NCBI RefSeq assembly: GCF_010179735.1
Contig: NZ_JAAEEH010000017.1
Span: 1 to 59,811 of the forward strand
Direction: 5' to 3'
Source of the DNA: Anaerotalea alkaliphila
Lineage (GTDB): Bacteria > Bacillota > Clostridia > Lachnospirales > Vallitaleaceae
Length of the DNA stretch: 59,811 nucleotides
The notes under the pieces are model-generated. The model was not told where the DNA came from. It worked only from the letters and a program-made list of their open reading frames with translations, and ran no database searches. The number at the start of each line of letters is the position of its first letter. The first letter of the stretch is position 1. The position numbers and the translations under genes are program-made. This document shows positions 8,697-17,897 of the stretch, one piece after another.

Positions 8697-10157
8697 ATGT
8701 CATATTACGATAAGACCGCCCATGCGTTGGCGGACCTTCTGGCGAAAAAAGAGGCCAGCAGTGTGGAAATAACAAAAAGTTGCCTGGAACGGATCGACAT
8801 GGTGGATCCGAAGGTGAACGCATATATCACAGTGGATGCGGAAGGGGCCCTGGCGCAGGCCGCCAAGGCGGACGAGGCCAGAACCGCGGGGGAGGCCGTG
8901 CATCCCCTGGCAGGGGTGCCCATCGCGGTCAAGGACAACATCTGCACCAAAGGGCTTGCGACCACCTGCGCGTCCAGGATGCTGGAGCATTTCGTGCCGC
9001 CCTACGACGCCTTCGTGACGAGGCGGATCAGGGAGGCGGGCATGGTCATCTTGGGCAAGCTGAACATGGATGAGTTCGCCATGGGGTCCTCAACAGAGAA
9101 TTCCAGCTTCTTCCAGACGAAGAACCCATGGAACCTGGACTATGTGCCCGGTGGAAGTTCCGGCGGGTCCGCGGCCTGCGTGGCCGCGGACATGGCGCCC
9201 CTGGCCCTGGGGTCGGACACCGGCGGATCCATCCGCCAGCCCGCCCATTATTGCGGGGTCGTGGGGATGAAACCGACCTATGGGAGGGTTTCCAGATACG
9301 GCCTGGTGGCCTTTGCCTCCTCCCTGGACCAGATCGGCCCGCTCACCAAGGATGTAAGGGATGCCGCACTGGCATTGAACCTGATCTGCGGCCATGATCC
9401 CATGGATTCCAGTTCGGCCCCTCTGGAGGTGCCGGACTTCACCGCAAGCCTCGGCCAGGATGTGGCTGGGATGCGCATCGCCCTGCCCAGAGCCTTCATG
9501 GGGGAAGGCATCCAGAGGGAGGTCAAGGAAGCGGTGCTTGCGGCAGCGGCCCGGTTCGAGGCCATGGGCGCCGTTGTGGAGGAAGTGGACCTGACCATGA
9601 CGGACATGGCGCTTCCCGCCTACTACCTGATCTCCTCCGCGGAAGCGTCCTCCAACCTGGCCCGCTTCGACGGCATCAAGTACGGCCATAGGGCCAAATC
9701 CTACGACAACCTGCTGGACCTCTACAAGCAGACCAGGGAGGAAGGCTTCGGAACGGAAGTGAAACGCCGCATCATGCTGGGCACCTACGCCCTGAGCTCC
9801 GGCTACTACGACGCCTACTACAAGAAGGCACAGCAGGTGAGGACCCTGATCAAGGGCGGGTTCGACGAGATTTTTGCGGCCTACGACCTGATCCTCACCC
9901 CCACCGGCCCCACCACAGCCTTCAAGCTGGGCGCCAAAACGGCCGATCCGGTTGCCATGTACCTGAACGACATCTGCACGGTACCGGTGAACATCGCAGG
10001 GCTGCCGGCCATTTCCATGAACTGCGGTTTCGACGACCTGGGCCTGCCCATCGGCTTGCAGCTGGTTGGAAAGGCCTTCGACGAGCACAGCATCCTGAAG
10101 GCGGCGGACGCCTACGAAAAAGCGGGCGGATTGTCCCTGGACAAGCCCAGGTTATAG
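8697..10157 (+). CDS. gatA: Aspartyl/glutamyl-tRNA amidotransferase subunit A
   Basis: Glutaminase subunit of GatCAB, releasing ammonia from glutamine for amidation of Glu-tRNA-Gln or Asp-tRNA-Asn. The amidase-signature triad is visible: Lys79 (AVKDN), Ser154 (PGGSSGGS) and nucleophile Ser178 (DTGGSIRQ), numbering that coincides with well-studied GatA proteins. At 486 residues it is of standard length. AAAGGAGA precedes the ATG at 8697, 17 bases after gatC. Confidence 0.97.
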   Translation: MSYYDKTAHALADLLAKKEASSVEITKSCLERIDMVDPKVNAYITVDAEGALAQAAKADEARTAGEAVHPLAGVPIAVKDNICTKGLATTCASRMLEHFVPPYDAFVTRRIREAGMVILGKLNMDEFAMGSSTENSSFFQTKNPWNLDYVPGGSSGGSAACVAADMAPLALGSDTGGSIRQPAHYCGVVGMKPTYGRVSRYGLVAFASSLDQIGPLTKDVRDAALALNLICGHDPMDSSSAPLEVPDFTASLGQDVAGMRIALPRAFMGEGIQREVKEAVLAAAARFEAMGAVVEEVDLTMTDMALPAYYLISSAEASSNLARFDGIKYGHRAKSYDNLLDLYKQTREEGFGTEVKRRIMLGTYALSSGYYDAYYKKAQQVRTLIKGGFDEIFAAYDLILTPTGPTTAFKLGAKTADPVAMYLNDICTVPVNIAGLPAISMNCGFDDLGLPIGLQLVGKAFDEHSILKAADAYEKAGGLSLDKPRL

Positions 10158-10167
10158 GAGGAGCAAC

Positions 10168-11610
10168 ATGGCATACCAAGATTACGAGATCGTCATCGGA
10201 CTGGAAGTCCATTCCGAGTTGAAAACACATACGAAAATCTTCTGCGGCTGCACCACCGCCTTCGGAGGGGACCCCAACACCCATTGCTGCCCCATCTGCA
10301 CAGGAATGCCGGGGACCTTGCCGGTGCTCAACGGGAAGGTGGTGGAGTACGCCATCCGGGCGGGTCTGGCCACCAACTGCAAGATCAACCAGTTCAGCAA
10401 GCAGGACAGGAAGAACTACTTCTATCCGGACCTGCCCAAGGCCTACCAGGTATCCCAGTACGACCTTCCCCTCTGTTACGAGGGCGCGGTGGACATCGAG
10501 CTGGGGGATGGGGTGAAGACCATCGGCATCACCCGGATCCACATCGAGGAGGATGCGGGAAAGCTCCTCCACGGGTCCGGAGAAGGCACCCTGGTGGACT
10601 ACAACCGCTGCGGCGTTCCCTTGATCGAGATCGTCACGGAGCCCGACCTGCGGTCTCCGGAAGAGGTCCGGATTTTCATGGAGAAGCTTCGGACCATCCT
10701 CCTGTATTCGGACGTGTCGGATTGCAGGATGAACGAGGGGTCCCTCCGTTGCGACGTGAACCTCTCGGTCCGGAAGAAAGGTGCCAAGGAATTCGGAACC
10801 CGGACGGAGATGAAGAACATCAACTCCTTCAATTTCGCGACAAAAGCCGCGGAATACGAAGCCAAGCGCCAGATCAAGGTGCTGGAGGAGGGGGGGACCA
10901 TCATCCAGGAGACCCGCCGCTGGGACGAGGAAAGGGGAATGACCGTTTCCATGCGCAGCAAGGAGGAGGCCCACGACTACAGGTACTTCCCGGAGCCGGA
11001 CCTGATGCCCATCGTCACCACGGACGGGACGCTGGAAACCATCCGGAAGAGCCTTCCGGAGATGCCGGATGCCAGAAAATCCAGGTATCTGGAGAAGTAC
11101 CAGCTGACCGCCTATGATGCGGACCTGATCGTGGCCTCCAGGAACATGGCGGACTTCTTCGAGACGGCGGCGGTGGCCTCCAAGAACCCCAAGCTGGTGG
11201 CGAACTGGATCATCTCGGAAGTCTTCAGCCGACTGAACGAAGACCAGAAGGAAGAAGGGGCCATCCCCTTCGGGCCGGACATGCTGGCGAAACTGGTGAA
11301 CCTCATCGAGGGGGGGACCATCAGCAACAGCATCGGCAAGAAGGTGTTCGCCATCCTCTGGGATACGGGAAAGGATCCGGAAACCATCGTGCGGGAGGAA
11401 GGGCTGACACAGATCAGCGACGACTCCGCCCTAAGGGCCATGGCGCTGGAAGTGATCGCCGGCAACCCCAAGCCGGTGGCGGATTACCAAGGCGGCAAGG
11501 AAGCGGCCATCCAGTCTTTGGTGGGACAGATGATGAAGCGGACCAAGGGCAAGGCGAACCCCAAGATGGTCCTGGACCTTCTCAAGGAACTGCTGGCGGG
11601 ACAACGCTAA
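10168..11610 (+). CDS. gatB: Aspartyl/glutamyl-tRNA amidotransferase subunit B
   Basis: Binds the misacylated tRNA, phosphorylates the Glu or Asp side chain with ATP and uses ammonia channelled from GatA. The 480-residue protein has the signature EIVIGLEVHSEL at residues 7-18, zinc-site cysteines Cys26/28/41/44, the conserved DxNRxGxPLIEIVTEPD stretch and a C-terminal YqeY-like helical tail. AGGAGGAGC lies before the start, ten bases after gatA. With the discriminating-type AspRS encoded near 39.3 kb, its main substrate is probably Glu-tRNA-Gln, by inference. Confidence 0.97.
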   Translation: MAYQDYEIVIGLEVHSELKTHTKIFCGCTTAFGGDPNTHCCPICTGMPGTLPVLNGKVVEYAIRAGLATNCKINQFSKQDRKNYFYPDLPKAYQVSQYDLPLCYEGAVDIELGDGVKTIGITRIHIEEDAGKLLHGSGEGTLVDYNRCGVPLIEIVTEPDLRSPEEVRIFMEKLRTILLYSDVSDCRMNEGSLRCDVNLSVRKKGAKEFGTRTEMKNINSFNFATKAAEYEAKRQIKVLEEGGTIIQETRRWDEERGMTVSMRSKEEAHDYRYFPEPDLMPIVTTDGTLETIRKSLPEMPDARKSRYLEKYQLTAYDADLIVASRNMADFFETAAVASKNPKLVANWIISEVFSRLNEDQKEEGAIPFGPDMLAKLVNLIEGGTISNSIGKKVFAILWDTGKDPETIVREEGLTQISDDSALRAMALEVIAGNPKPVADYQGGKEAAIQSLVGQMMKRTKGKANPKMVLDLLKELLAGQR

Positions 11611-11617
11611 AAAAACA

Positions 11618-11646
11618 TTGACAATCCCTTCCGGTTCGGTCATAAT
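11618..11646 (+). promoter_or_regulatory. Promoter of the DUF3787 gene
   Basis: TTGACA (11618-11623), 17 bases, CATAAT (11641-11646), starting eight bases after gatB. The predicted 5' leader is about 60 bases long and A/T rich. Confidence 0.75.
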
Positions 11647-11711
11647 AAAAACAAATACAAGAATAGAGAAAAATAATCCAAATATTCTGTAAAATGCAAG
11701 GAGGAAATCCT

Positions 11712-11873
11712 ATGAGCGAAAAGGAAAAGAAATTGGATAGCGCGGTTCTTGGAACCGGCAAGACGGAAGCGTGGGCGGATGCTGAAAGCGTCGATCCCGA
11801 CACCCATGTAGCGGTACCCAAGGAAGAAGCCATGGAGCGGGCCAAGGAATGGGTAGATGACAACGAAAAATAG
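11712..11873 (+). CDS. Small DUF3787 family protein (putative spore protein)
   Basis: A 53-residue protein, MSEKEKKLD... to ...WVDDNEK. The segment TEAWADAESVDPDTHVAVP followed by AKEWVDDNEK matches what I know of DUF3787, a short clostridial family of which some members are named spore surface proteins. It has a strong ribosome binding site (AAGGAGG, seven bases before the ATG), its own consensus promoter and its own terminator, which together show it is a real gene. It is hydrophilic and acidic, without signal peptide or cysteines. The family call is fairly secure; the spore role is inference from the family name. Confidence 0.82.
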   Translation: MSEKEKKLDSAVLGTGKTEAWADAESVDPDTHVAVPKEEAMERAKEWVDDNEK

Positions 11874-11882
11874 ACAAGGCGC

Positions 11883-11922
11883 ACACTCCCGGACAGGAAA
11901 CTGTTCCGGGAGTGTTTATTTT
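11883..11922 (+). terminator. Terminator of the DUF3787 gene
   Basis: ACACTCCCGG (11883-11892) pairs with CCGGGAGTGT (11906-11915), with a further CAG/CTG pairing inside, then TTTATTTT. Confidence 0.9.
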
Positions 11923-12006
11923 CGTGGGAAAGTTCGTCCAGGAAATTCGGACAAAAAGGTGGTTGCCTCCGGTGCCGGGCAACTTCCCAGGTATGCTTAA
12001 AAGAAC

Positions 12007-12035
12007 TTGCTTTTGAAAATGAACTATGATAAAAT
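12007..12035 (+). promoter_or_regulatory. asd promoter
   Basis: TTGCTT (12007-12012), 17 bases, TAAAAT (12030-12035). The leader of about 47 bases shows no T-box or other recognisable riboswitch. Confidence 0.75.
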
Positions 12036-12088
12036 ACGCCTAGAAAAGACAAATGTATTTATAACAAAAACAGTTGAAGAGGTGCATG

Positions 12089-13174
12089 ATGGATCAAAAG
12101 TTGAAAGTTGGAATCATTGGCGCGACCGGCATGGTCGGCCAGCGTTTTATCACATTGCTGCATGACCATCCCTGGTTTGAGGTCGTCTGCCTGGCGGCCA
12201 GCCCCCGTTCCGCGGGCAAGACCTACAGGGAAGCCTTGGACGGCCGCTGGTCCCAGGAGATGGAGCTGCCCAAAGAGGTGGCGTCCATGGTGGTCCTGGA
12301 TGCCATGGAAGTGGAGAAGGTGGCTGGCCAGGTGGACTTCGTCTTCTGTGCCGTGGACATGGACAAGGAAGCGACCAAGAAGCTGGAGGAGGACTATGCC
12401 AAGGCGGAGGTTCCCGTGGTGTCCAACAACTCCGCCCACCGTTGGACCAAGGACGTGCCCATGGTGATTCCGGAAATCAACAACGGACATATCGAAATCA
12501 TCGCCTCCCAGAAGAAGCGCCTTGGCACCAGCAGGGGATTCATCGCCGTCAAGCCCAACTGCTCCATCCAGAGCTATGTCCCCGCCTTGAGCGCACTGCA
12601 GTCCTTCGGACCCAAGGAAGTCCTGGCCTGCACCTACCAGGCGATTTCCGGCGCCGGAAAGACCTTCGAGACCTGGCCGGAGATGCTGGACAACGTGATC
12701 CCCTACATCGGAGGGGAAGAGGAGAAGAGCGAAAAGGAGCCGTTGAAGATCTGGGGGTCCATCCAGGGGGATGAAATCGTGCCGGCGACCCTGCCCGTGA
12801 TTTCCGCCCAGTGCATCCGGGTGCCGGTGGCGGACGGCCATATGGCGGCTGTGTTCGTGGAATTCGAGGAAAAGCCGTCGAAAGAGGAAATCCTCAAGGC
12901 CTGGGCGGAGTTCGCGGGAAGACCCCAGGAACTGGGACTGCCCAGCGCCCCCAGGCAGTTCCTCCGGTACATGGAAGAGGACAACCGTCCCCAGACCCGT
13001 CTGGACAGGAACTACGAGAAGGGCATGGGCATCACCGTAGGCAGGTTGCGGGAAGACCACATCTACGACTACAAGTTCGTCTGCCTGTCCCACAACACGG
13101 TCCGTGGAGCTGCAGGCGGCGCCGTGCTGATTGCGGAGCTGCTCACCGCGGAAGGCCATATCGGCGCGAAATAG
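12089..13174 (+). CDS. asd: Aspartate-semialdehyde dehydrogenase (archaeal/fungal-type)
   Basis: Reduces aspartyl phosphate to aspartate semialdehyde, the branch point to lysine, threonine and methionine. The 361-residue protein begins with the NADP-binding KVGIIGATGMVGQRF and has catalytic Cys158 in KPNCSIQSYV. This sequence type is the archaeal/fungal subclass also common in Clostridia, longer than the enterobacterial one. GAAGAGG lies six bases before the ATG at 12089; the ATG at 12086 is nearly as plausible. It has its own promoter and is followed directly by the ilvB T-box promoter. metA downstream uses homoserine from the same pathway. Confidence 0.95.
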   Translation: MDQKLKVGIIGATGMVGQRFITLLHDHPWFEVVCLAASPRSAGKTYREALDGRWSQEMELPKEVASMVVLDAMEVEKVAGQVDFVFCAVDMDKEATKKLEEDYAKAEVPVVSNNSAHRWTKDVPMVIPEINNGHIEIIASQKKRLGTSRGFIAVKPNCSIQSYVPALSALQSFGPKEVLACTYQAISGAGKTFETWPEMLDNVIPYIGGEEEKSEKEPLKIWGSIQGDEIVPATLPVISAQCIRVPVADGHMAAVFVEFEEKPSKEEILKAWAEFAGRPQELGLPSAPRQFLRYMEEDNRPQTRLDRNYEKGMGITVGRLREDHIYDYKFVCLSHNTVRGAAGGAVLIAELLTAEGHIGAK

Positions 13175-13177
13175 TGC

Positions 13178-13206
13178 TTGACAGAACAGGGTAAATCCAT
13201 TATCAT
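13178..13206 (+). promoter_or_regulatory. ilvB T-box promoter
   Basis: TTGACA (13178-13183), 17 bases, TATCAT (13201-13206), four bases after the asd stop. Transcription should start near 13213. Confidence 0.88.
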
Positions 13207-13212
13207 TTAAAA

Positions 13213-13491
13213 AAAGAAATTCCATAAACCAAATGCAATGAAAAGGAAGAGTACTGGGTGCACCGAAATCCAGAGAGGGGATGTTGCTGGGAATTCCCCA
13301 TGAGGACGCACAGGAAGGTAGCCTTTGAGCAGTGGATTGAAATGGCGCCCGCCAGAGTAGACCCCACCGGATGCCCACCGTTACAGGGGCGGTCGTATCG
13401 GAGAATTCCCGTACGATGCAGAGTGTGCGCAAGCAAACATAGGTGGTACCGCGGAGACAACCCTTCGTCCTATACAGGACGAGGGGTTTTT
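13213..13491 (+). promoter_or_regulatory. T-box leader upstream of ilvB (predicted tRNA-Val sensor)
   Basis: This fills most of the 354-base gap between asd and ilvB. Stem I begins at AAAGGAAGAGTA (about 13240-13253) and has the AG-bulge/distal-loop region near CAGAGAGGGGATGTTGCTGG. The 3' side reads GAA-G-GTA-G-CCTTT (GTA at 13318-13320), whose CCTTT closes on AAAGG. By the usual spacing the specifier is GTA, valine. The T-box AGGTGGTACCGCG is at 13441-13453; its TGGT bulge matches a discriminator A, as in tRNA-Val, -Leu and -Ile. The terminator stem 13459-13470/13477-13488 plus five T follows. The element class is certain; the specifier is inferred. Confidence 0.93.
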
Positions 13492-13528
13492 ATGATTTCC
13501 GGAAGCGGATGGATAAAGGAGGAAAAAG

Positions 13529-15181
13529 ATGAAACTGAATGGAGCCCAAATCGTAATCGAATGCCTGCGGGAACAGGGAGTGGATACAATCTTCGGATAT
13601 CCGGGGGCGGCAACAATCAACATCTACGACGAGCTGTACAGGAACGAGGACTGGCTGACCCATGTGCTCACCTCCCACGAGCAGGGGGCGGCCCACGCCG
13701 CCGACGGCTATGCCCGCGCAACCGGAAAAGTGGGGGTGGTGCTGGCCACCTCCGGTCCGGGCGCGACCAACCTTGTGACAGGGATCGCCACAGCCTATAT
13801 GGATTCCGTTCCCATGGTCGCCATCACAGGAAACGTGACCCTGGCCCAGCTGGGAAAGGACAGCTTCCAGGAAGTGGACATCTTCGGCATCACCACACCG
13901 GTGGTCAAGCACAACTATATGGTCAAGGACATCCGGGAGCTGGCCCCCGCCCTGCGGGAAGCCTTCCAGATTGCCCGGAGCGGCCGTCCGGGTCCCGTGC
14001 TGGTGGACATCCCCAAAGACATCACCGTGGAGGAGACGGAATACGCACCCCATCGGCCTGTGTTCGATGTGAAGCGGCCGGTGGAGCATATCGACCCCGT
14101 GGTGCTGGAGCTTATCCGGGAAGCCAAAAAGCCCATGATCCTGGCGGGTGGCGGGGTCATCCGTTCCGGAGCCTCCCGGTCCCTCCAGGCCTTTGCGGAG
14201 AAGGTCCAGGCGGCGGTGGCCTGCACCCTCATGGGGATCGGCTGCATGCCCTATGACCATCCGCTCTATACGGGAAACATCGGCATGCATGGGTCCATGA
14301 TCTCCAACATCAGCATCAACGAGTGCGACCTGCTGATTTCTGTGGGCGCCCGCTTCAGCGACCGGGTCATCGGCAAGGAGGGGAGTTTTGCGGCAAACGC
14401 CAGGAAGCTGCACTTCGACATCGACCCTGCGGAGGTCAACAAAAACGTGCTGGTGGACGGCCATGTGGTGGGGGACATCGACGAGATACTGAAGACCCTC
14501 CTTCCCCTGGTGGAGCAGAAGGACAACAGCCCCTGGCTGGCCCAGATCAACGAGCTGCGTCTGGAGAACAGCCATACCTACGACGAGGACGTGCTTTCCG
14601 TGCCGACGATCCTGAAGCGGATTGCAGCCCTTGGGTCGCCGGAGGACATCGTGGTCACGGACGTGGGCCAGCACCAGATGTGGACCGCGCAACATTACCC
14701 CTTTATGAAGCCCAACAAGTTCCTCACCTCCGGAGGCTTGGGGACCATGGGGTATGGCCTGGGAGCCGCCATCGGAGCCCAGTGGGCCTTCCGGGAAAAC
14801 CGGGTGGTCATGATCACAGGGGACGGTTCCTTCCGGATGAACTTCAATGAGATCATCACCGCCGTCCGGAACAAGCTGCCCATCAAAATCTTCGTCATGA
14901 ACAACTACGCCCTGGGCATGGTGCGTCAGTGGCAGAACCTGTTCTACGACGACCGGTTTTCGGCCACCAATTTCGACGACGACATCGATTACGTGGGCTT
15001 CGCCCGGTCCATGGGCGCCGACGGGTTCGTCATCCGGAATGTGGGGGAACTGGACGATGTGGTCCGGCAGGCCTTCGCCTCGCCCAAGGTCTGCGTGGTG
15101 AACTGCATAGTGGAGCAGGGAAGCAACGTCTATCCCATGGTGCCTCCGGGAAAAGCCATCCATGAGGCGATCAGCAAATAG
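13529..15181 (+). CDS. ilvB: Acetolactate synthase large subunit (T-box-regulated paralogue)
   Basis: ThDP enzyme joining two pyruvates to acetolactate (or pyruvate and 2-oxobutyrate to acetohydroxybutyrate). The 550-residue protein carries catalytic Glu51 ([18 protein letters not shown]) and the ThDP site GDGSFRMN...N near residue 430, plus the central FAD/ADP domain. GGAGG is five to nine bases before the ATG. It is one of two large subunits in the window; the other sits in the ilv operon at 52964. Its active-site lid reads [13 protein letters not shown] where the paralogue has [13 protein letters not shown]. No small subunit is adjacent, so it must work alone or borrow IlvN. Regulation is by the T-box upstream. 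Confidence 0.94.
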   Translation: MKLNGAQIVIECLREQGVDTIFGYPGAATINIYDELYRNEDWLTHVLTSHEQGAAHAADGYARATGKVGVVLATSGPGATNLVTGIATAYMDSVPMVAITGNVTLAQLGKDSFQEVDIFGITTPVVKHNYMVKDIRELAPALREAFQIARSGRPGPVLVDIPKDITVEETEYAPHRPVFDVKRPVEHIDPVVLELIREAKKPMILAGGGVIRSGASRSLQAFAEKVQAAVACTLMGIGCMPYDHPLYTGNIGMHGSMISNISINECDLLISVGARFSDRVIGKEGSFAANARKLHFDIDPAEVNKNVLVDGHVVGDIDEILKTLLPLVEQKDNSPWLAQINELRLENSHTYDEDVLSVPTILKRIAALGSPEDIVVTDVGQHQMWTAQHYPFMKPNKFLTSGGLGTMGYGLGAAIGAQWAFRENRVVMITGDGSFRMNFNEIITAVRNKLPIKIFVMNNYALGMVRQWQNLFYDDRFSATNFDDDIDYVGFARSMGADGFVIRNVGELDDVVRQAFASPKVCVVNCIVEQGSNVYPMVPPGKAIHEAISK

Positions 15182-15183
15182 AA

Positions 15184-15212
15184 TTGAATTCACGGGTGAA
15201 CGGGTGTATAAT
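15184..15212 (+). promoter_or_regulatory. metA promoter
   Basis: TTGAAT (15184-15189), 17 bases, TATAAT (15207-15212), two bases after the ilvB stop. No S-box or other methionine riboswitch fits in the roughly 40-base leader. Confidence 0.85.
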
Positions 15213-15258
15213 ACATGGGAATCATCCGTTCATTCCATATTACGCAAGGGAGAGTGCC

Positions 15259-16182
15259 ATGCCCATTAAAATCGACAGGAATCTGCCGGCCAAGCAGATT
15301 CTGGAACAGGAAAACATTTTTGTGATGGACGAGGACAGGGCTGTCTCCCAAGACATCCGTCCGCTGAAGATCGCCATCCTGAACCTGATGCCGCTGAAGC
15401 AGCAGACGGAAACCCAGCTCCTCAGGATGCTGAGCAACACCCCGTTGCAGGTGGAGGTCACCCTGCTGACACCCAAGTCCTACAAGGCGAAGAACACGCC
15501 GGAAGAACATATGAGCAGCTTCTACACCACCTTCGATTCGGTCAAGGACCATAAGTACGACGGCTTCATCATCACCGGAGCCCCGGTGGAGAACATGGCA
15601 TTCGAGGACGTGATCTACTGGAAGGAACTGACCGAAATCATGGACTGGACCAGGAAGCACGTCACGTCCACCTTCCACATCTGCTGGGGGGCCCAGGCGG
15701 GGCTGTACCACCATTACGGAATCCGAAAGGTGCCCCTGGACCGGAAGATGTTCGGTGTTTTCAAGCACCATGTGGTGGTGGAGCACCACAACCTCCTCCG
15801 GGGGTTCGACCATGAGTTCATGGCACCCCATTCCAGGCACACCACCGTCCTCGCGGAGGACATCATCGCCCATCCGGAGCTGGAGCTCCTGTCCGTATCT
15901 CCGGAGGCGGGGGTCTACATCGCCATGTCCAAGGACGGGAAGCAGGTCTTCGTCACCGGGCATTCGGAATACGACCCCCTGACCCTTTACCAGGAGTACA
16001 TGCGGGATAAGGAAAAGGGGTTGCCCATCGACATCCCCAAGAACTATTTCCCCCAAAACGACCCCAGCCTGACCCCGGAGTCGACCTGGAAAAGCCATGC
16101 CCATCTGTTGTATGCGAACTGGCTGAACTACTATGTGTACCAGGTCACCCCGTATCTGATCGATACCGTAGGCGACGATTGA
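15259..16182 (+). CDS. metAA: Homoserine O-acetyltransferase (MetA family)
   Basis: First step of methionine synthesis, acylating homoserine. The 307-residue protein belongs to the MetA (glutamine-amidotransferase-like) family: [15 protein letters not shown] start, catalytic Cys142 in [15 protein letters not shown] and the His/Glu pair in VTGHSEYD. Residue 111 is Glu ([11 protein letters not shown]). In this family Glu111 marks acetyl-CoA users, while Gly111 marks succinyl-CoA users such as the E. coli enzyme; hence the acetyltransferase call despite the MetA fold. CAAGGGAGAG precedes the ATG at 15259. lspA follows after ten bases and is probably co-transcribed. Confidence 0.94.
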   Translation: MPIKIDRNLPAKQILEQENIFVMDEDRAVSQDIRPLKIAILNLMPLKQQTETQLLRMLSNTPLQVEVTLLTPKSYKAKNTPEEHMSSFYTTFDSVKDHKYDGFIITGAPVENMAFEDVIYWKELTEIMDWTRKHVTSTFHICWGAQAGLYHHYGIRKVPLDRKMFGVFKHHVVVEHHNLLRGFDHEFMAPHSRHTTVLAEDIIAHPELELLSVSPEAGVYIAMSKDGKQVFVTGHSEYDPLTLYQEYMRDKEKGLPIDIPKNYFPQNDPSLTPESTWKSHAHLLYANWLNYYVYQVTPYLIDTVGDD

Positions 16183-16192
16183 AGAAGGGGGG

Positions 16193-16648
16193 ATGGCGGT
16201 GAAGGAATTGCTTGCTGTGCCTGTCCTCTGGGGGTTGGACCGGTGCCTGAAAAAACTGGCGGTGGAACGGCTGGAGGGCAGGACGGTTTCCTGCTGCAGG
16301 GACAGGGTGCGCTTCTCCCTGGTCCGCAATGAGGGAGCCTTCCTGGGGTTCCTCAAGGAGAGGAAGGGGATGCTGCTGCTGCTGAACCTGTTCCTGTTCC
16401 AATGGATGCTTCTGTTCCTCCTGCCCCTGGCCCGTGCTTCGAAGGCCAAGGGAGTGAAATGGGGCGTCTCCCTGCTTCTGGGCGGCGGCTTGGGCAACCT
16501 GTGGGACCGGATCCGGGGAAGGGCCGTGGTGGACTACATCGCCTTCGCTCCCCGGTTCAAGGTCCACTTCAATCTTGCGGACTTCGCCATTTTCGCAGGA
16601 GGGATTCTGGTGTCCCTGGGAAGGCTGGAAGAAGCGGAACACAGATGA
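16193..16648 (+). CDS. lspA: Lipoprotein signal peptidase (signal peptidase II)
   Basis: Membrane aspartyl protease that removes signal peptides from diacylglyceryl-modified lipoproteins. The 151-residue protein has four hydrophobic segments and the catalytic pair Asp114 (GNLWDRIRGRAVVDY) and Asp130 (HFNLADF). The N-terminal LDRCLKKLAV stands for the usual LDQxTKxxV. The ATG at 16193 sits right against the GAAGGGGGG run; a GTG at 16199 would have better spacing and shorten the protein by two residues. The stop codon lies inside a long palindromic terminator. Confidence 0.92.
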   Translation: MAVKELLAVPVLWGLDRCLKKLAVERLEGRTVSCCRDRVRFSLVRNEGAFLGFLKERKGMLLLLNLFLFQWMLLFLLPLARASKAKGVKWGVSLLLGGGLGNLWDRIRGRAVVDYIAFAPRFKVHFNLADFAIFAGGILVSLGRLEEAEHR

Positions 16649-16687
16649 AAAGGCATGGAGCCCTGGGCTCCATGCCTTTTCATCTGT
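16641..16687. terminator. Bidirectional terminator between lspA and aroC
   Basis: A 47-base perfect palindrome (arms of about 21 bases, ACAGATGAAAAGGCATGGAG and its complement). CCTTTT lies on the 3' side in both directions, so it can end transcripts of lspA (+) and aroC (-). It contains the lspA stop codon (16646-16648). Confidence 0.88.
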
Positions 16688-16693
16688 GGAAAA

Positions 16694-17806
16694 CTATGCT
16701 CTGGGGCCCCCGTAGACCCTTTCCAGGTATTCCATCCGACTTCCCATGTTCAGCAGCATCAGGTCCAGGATGGTCAGCGCCACCATGGATTCCACCACGA
16801 TCACCGCCCGGGGGACGATGATGGGGTCGTGCCGTCCACCGATCATCAGGTCGATGTCCCCGGATTCCTTGTCCACCGCATGCTGCATCTTGTGGATGGA
16901 GGGGGTTGGCTTCACGGCCGCCCGCAGCACCAGGGGGGAACCGTCACTGATGCCTCCGGTGGTGCCGCCCGCGTGGTTGGAGACCTTCTGGATCCCGCCC
17001 CCCGTCCCCATGCGGTAGAAGTCGTTGTTCTCGATGCCGGTGCGCTTGGCGGCTTCGAAGCCGGAACCGATCTCCACGCCCTTGACGGCGCCGATGGACA
17101 TGACCGCCCGGGCCAGGGTGCCGTCAAGCTTATCGAAGACAGGCTCCCCGATGCCCGCGGGCATGCCGTCCACGCGGCACTCGATCAGGCCGCCGCTGGA
17201 ATTCCCGTCCTTGATCAATCCCCGCAGGTACTCCTCGGTGGCGGGCACCACCCGGCTGTCGGGCATCCGCAGGGGATTGTTGTAGATTTCCTCCTTGTCG
17301 AAATTGCCCATGTCCACGGCAAAGGGGCCGATGGCTTTCGTGTAGGTGGTGATCTCCACACCGAAGGATGCCAGGATCTTCTTGGCGATGGCGCCTCCTG
17401 CGACTCTGCCGATGGTCTCCCTTCCGGAAGAACGTCCGCCCCCCCGGTGGTCCCGGAAGCCGTATTTCAAGTCGAAGGCATGGTCCGCATGGCCTGGCCT
17501 GTAGATGTTCTGCATTTCCGAGTAATCCTTGGAGCGCTGGTCCTTGTTGTAGACGATCAGGGAGATGGGGGTTCCGGTGGTCTTGTCCTCAAAGACGCCG
17601 GAGAGGATTTCCACCTTGTCGGACTCGTCCCTGGGGGAGCAATAGGGGGACTGTCCGGGCCTCCTTTTGTTCAGCTCGATCTGTATGTCCCGTTCACGCA
17701 AGTGGAGGCCGGCAGGACAACCGTCGACCACGACACCGATGGCCTTTCCGTGGGACTCGCCCCATGTGGTGATTCTGAAAACATTTCCAAAGCTTGATCC
17801 AGCCAT
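16694..17806 (-). CDS. aroC: Chorismate synthase
   Basis: Last step of the shikimate pathway: converts EPSP to chorismate with reduced FMN as cofactor. The 370-residue protein starts MAGSSFGNVFRITTWGESHG and contains the family patches GRSSGRETIGRVAGGAIAKK and GIGEPVFDKLDGTLARAVMSIGAVKG (shown here only as landmarks). AAAGGA precedes the ATG at 17806 on the minus strand. It has its own promoter and is transcribed toward lspA; no other aromatic pathway genes adjoin it. Confidence 0.97.
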   Translation of the reverse strand: MAGSSFGNVFRITTWGESHGKAIGVVVDGCPAGLHLRERDIQIELNKRRPGQSPYCSPRDESDKVEILSGVFEDKTTGTPISLIVYNKDQRSKDYSEMQNIYRPGHADHAFDLKYGFRDHRGGGRSSGRETIGRVAGGAIAKKILASFGVEITTYTKAIGPFAVDMGNFDKEEIYNNPLRMPDSRVVPATEEYLRGLIKDGNSSGGLIECRVDGMPAGIGEPVFDKLDGTLARAVMSIGAVKGVEIGSGFEAAKRTGIENNDFYRMGTGGGIQKVSNHAGGTTGGISDGSPLVLRAAVKPTPSIHKMQHAVDKESGDIDLMIGGRHDPIIVPRAVIVVESMVALTILDLMLLNMGSRMEYLERVYGGPRA

Positions 17807-17868
17807 ATCTGATTCCTTTCTGTCTCCTGGTTTCCATGTGGGAGAGGTTTTTCCGTGTAATGGTTTCA

Positions 17869-17897
17869 ATTATAACGAATTTGCACCTATAAAGCAA
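17869..17897 (-). promoter_or_regulatory. aroC promoter
   Basis: On the minus strand TTGCTT (17892-17897), 17 bases, TATAAT (17869-17874), about 60 bases before the aroC start. Confidence 0.85.

Noticed and set aside
6070-8823. Long minus-strand open frame opposite yebC, ligA and gatC
   Set aside because: Same antisense artefact; no ribosome binding site, low-complexity composition and clear genes on the other strand.
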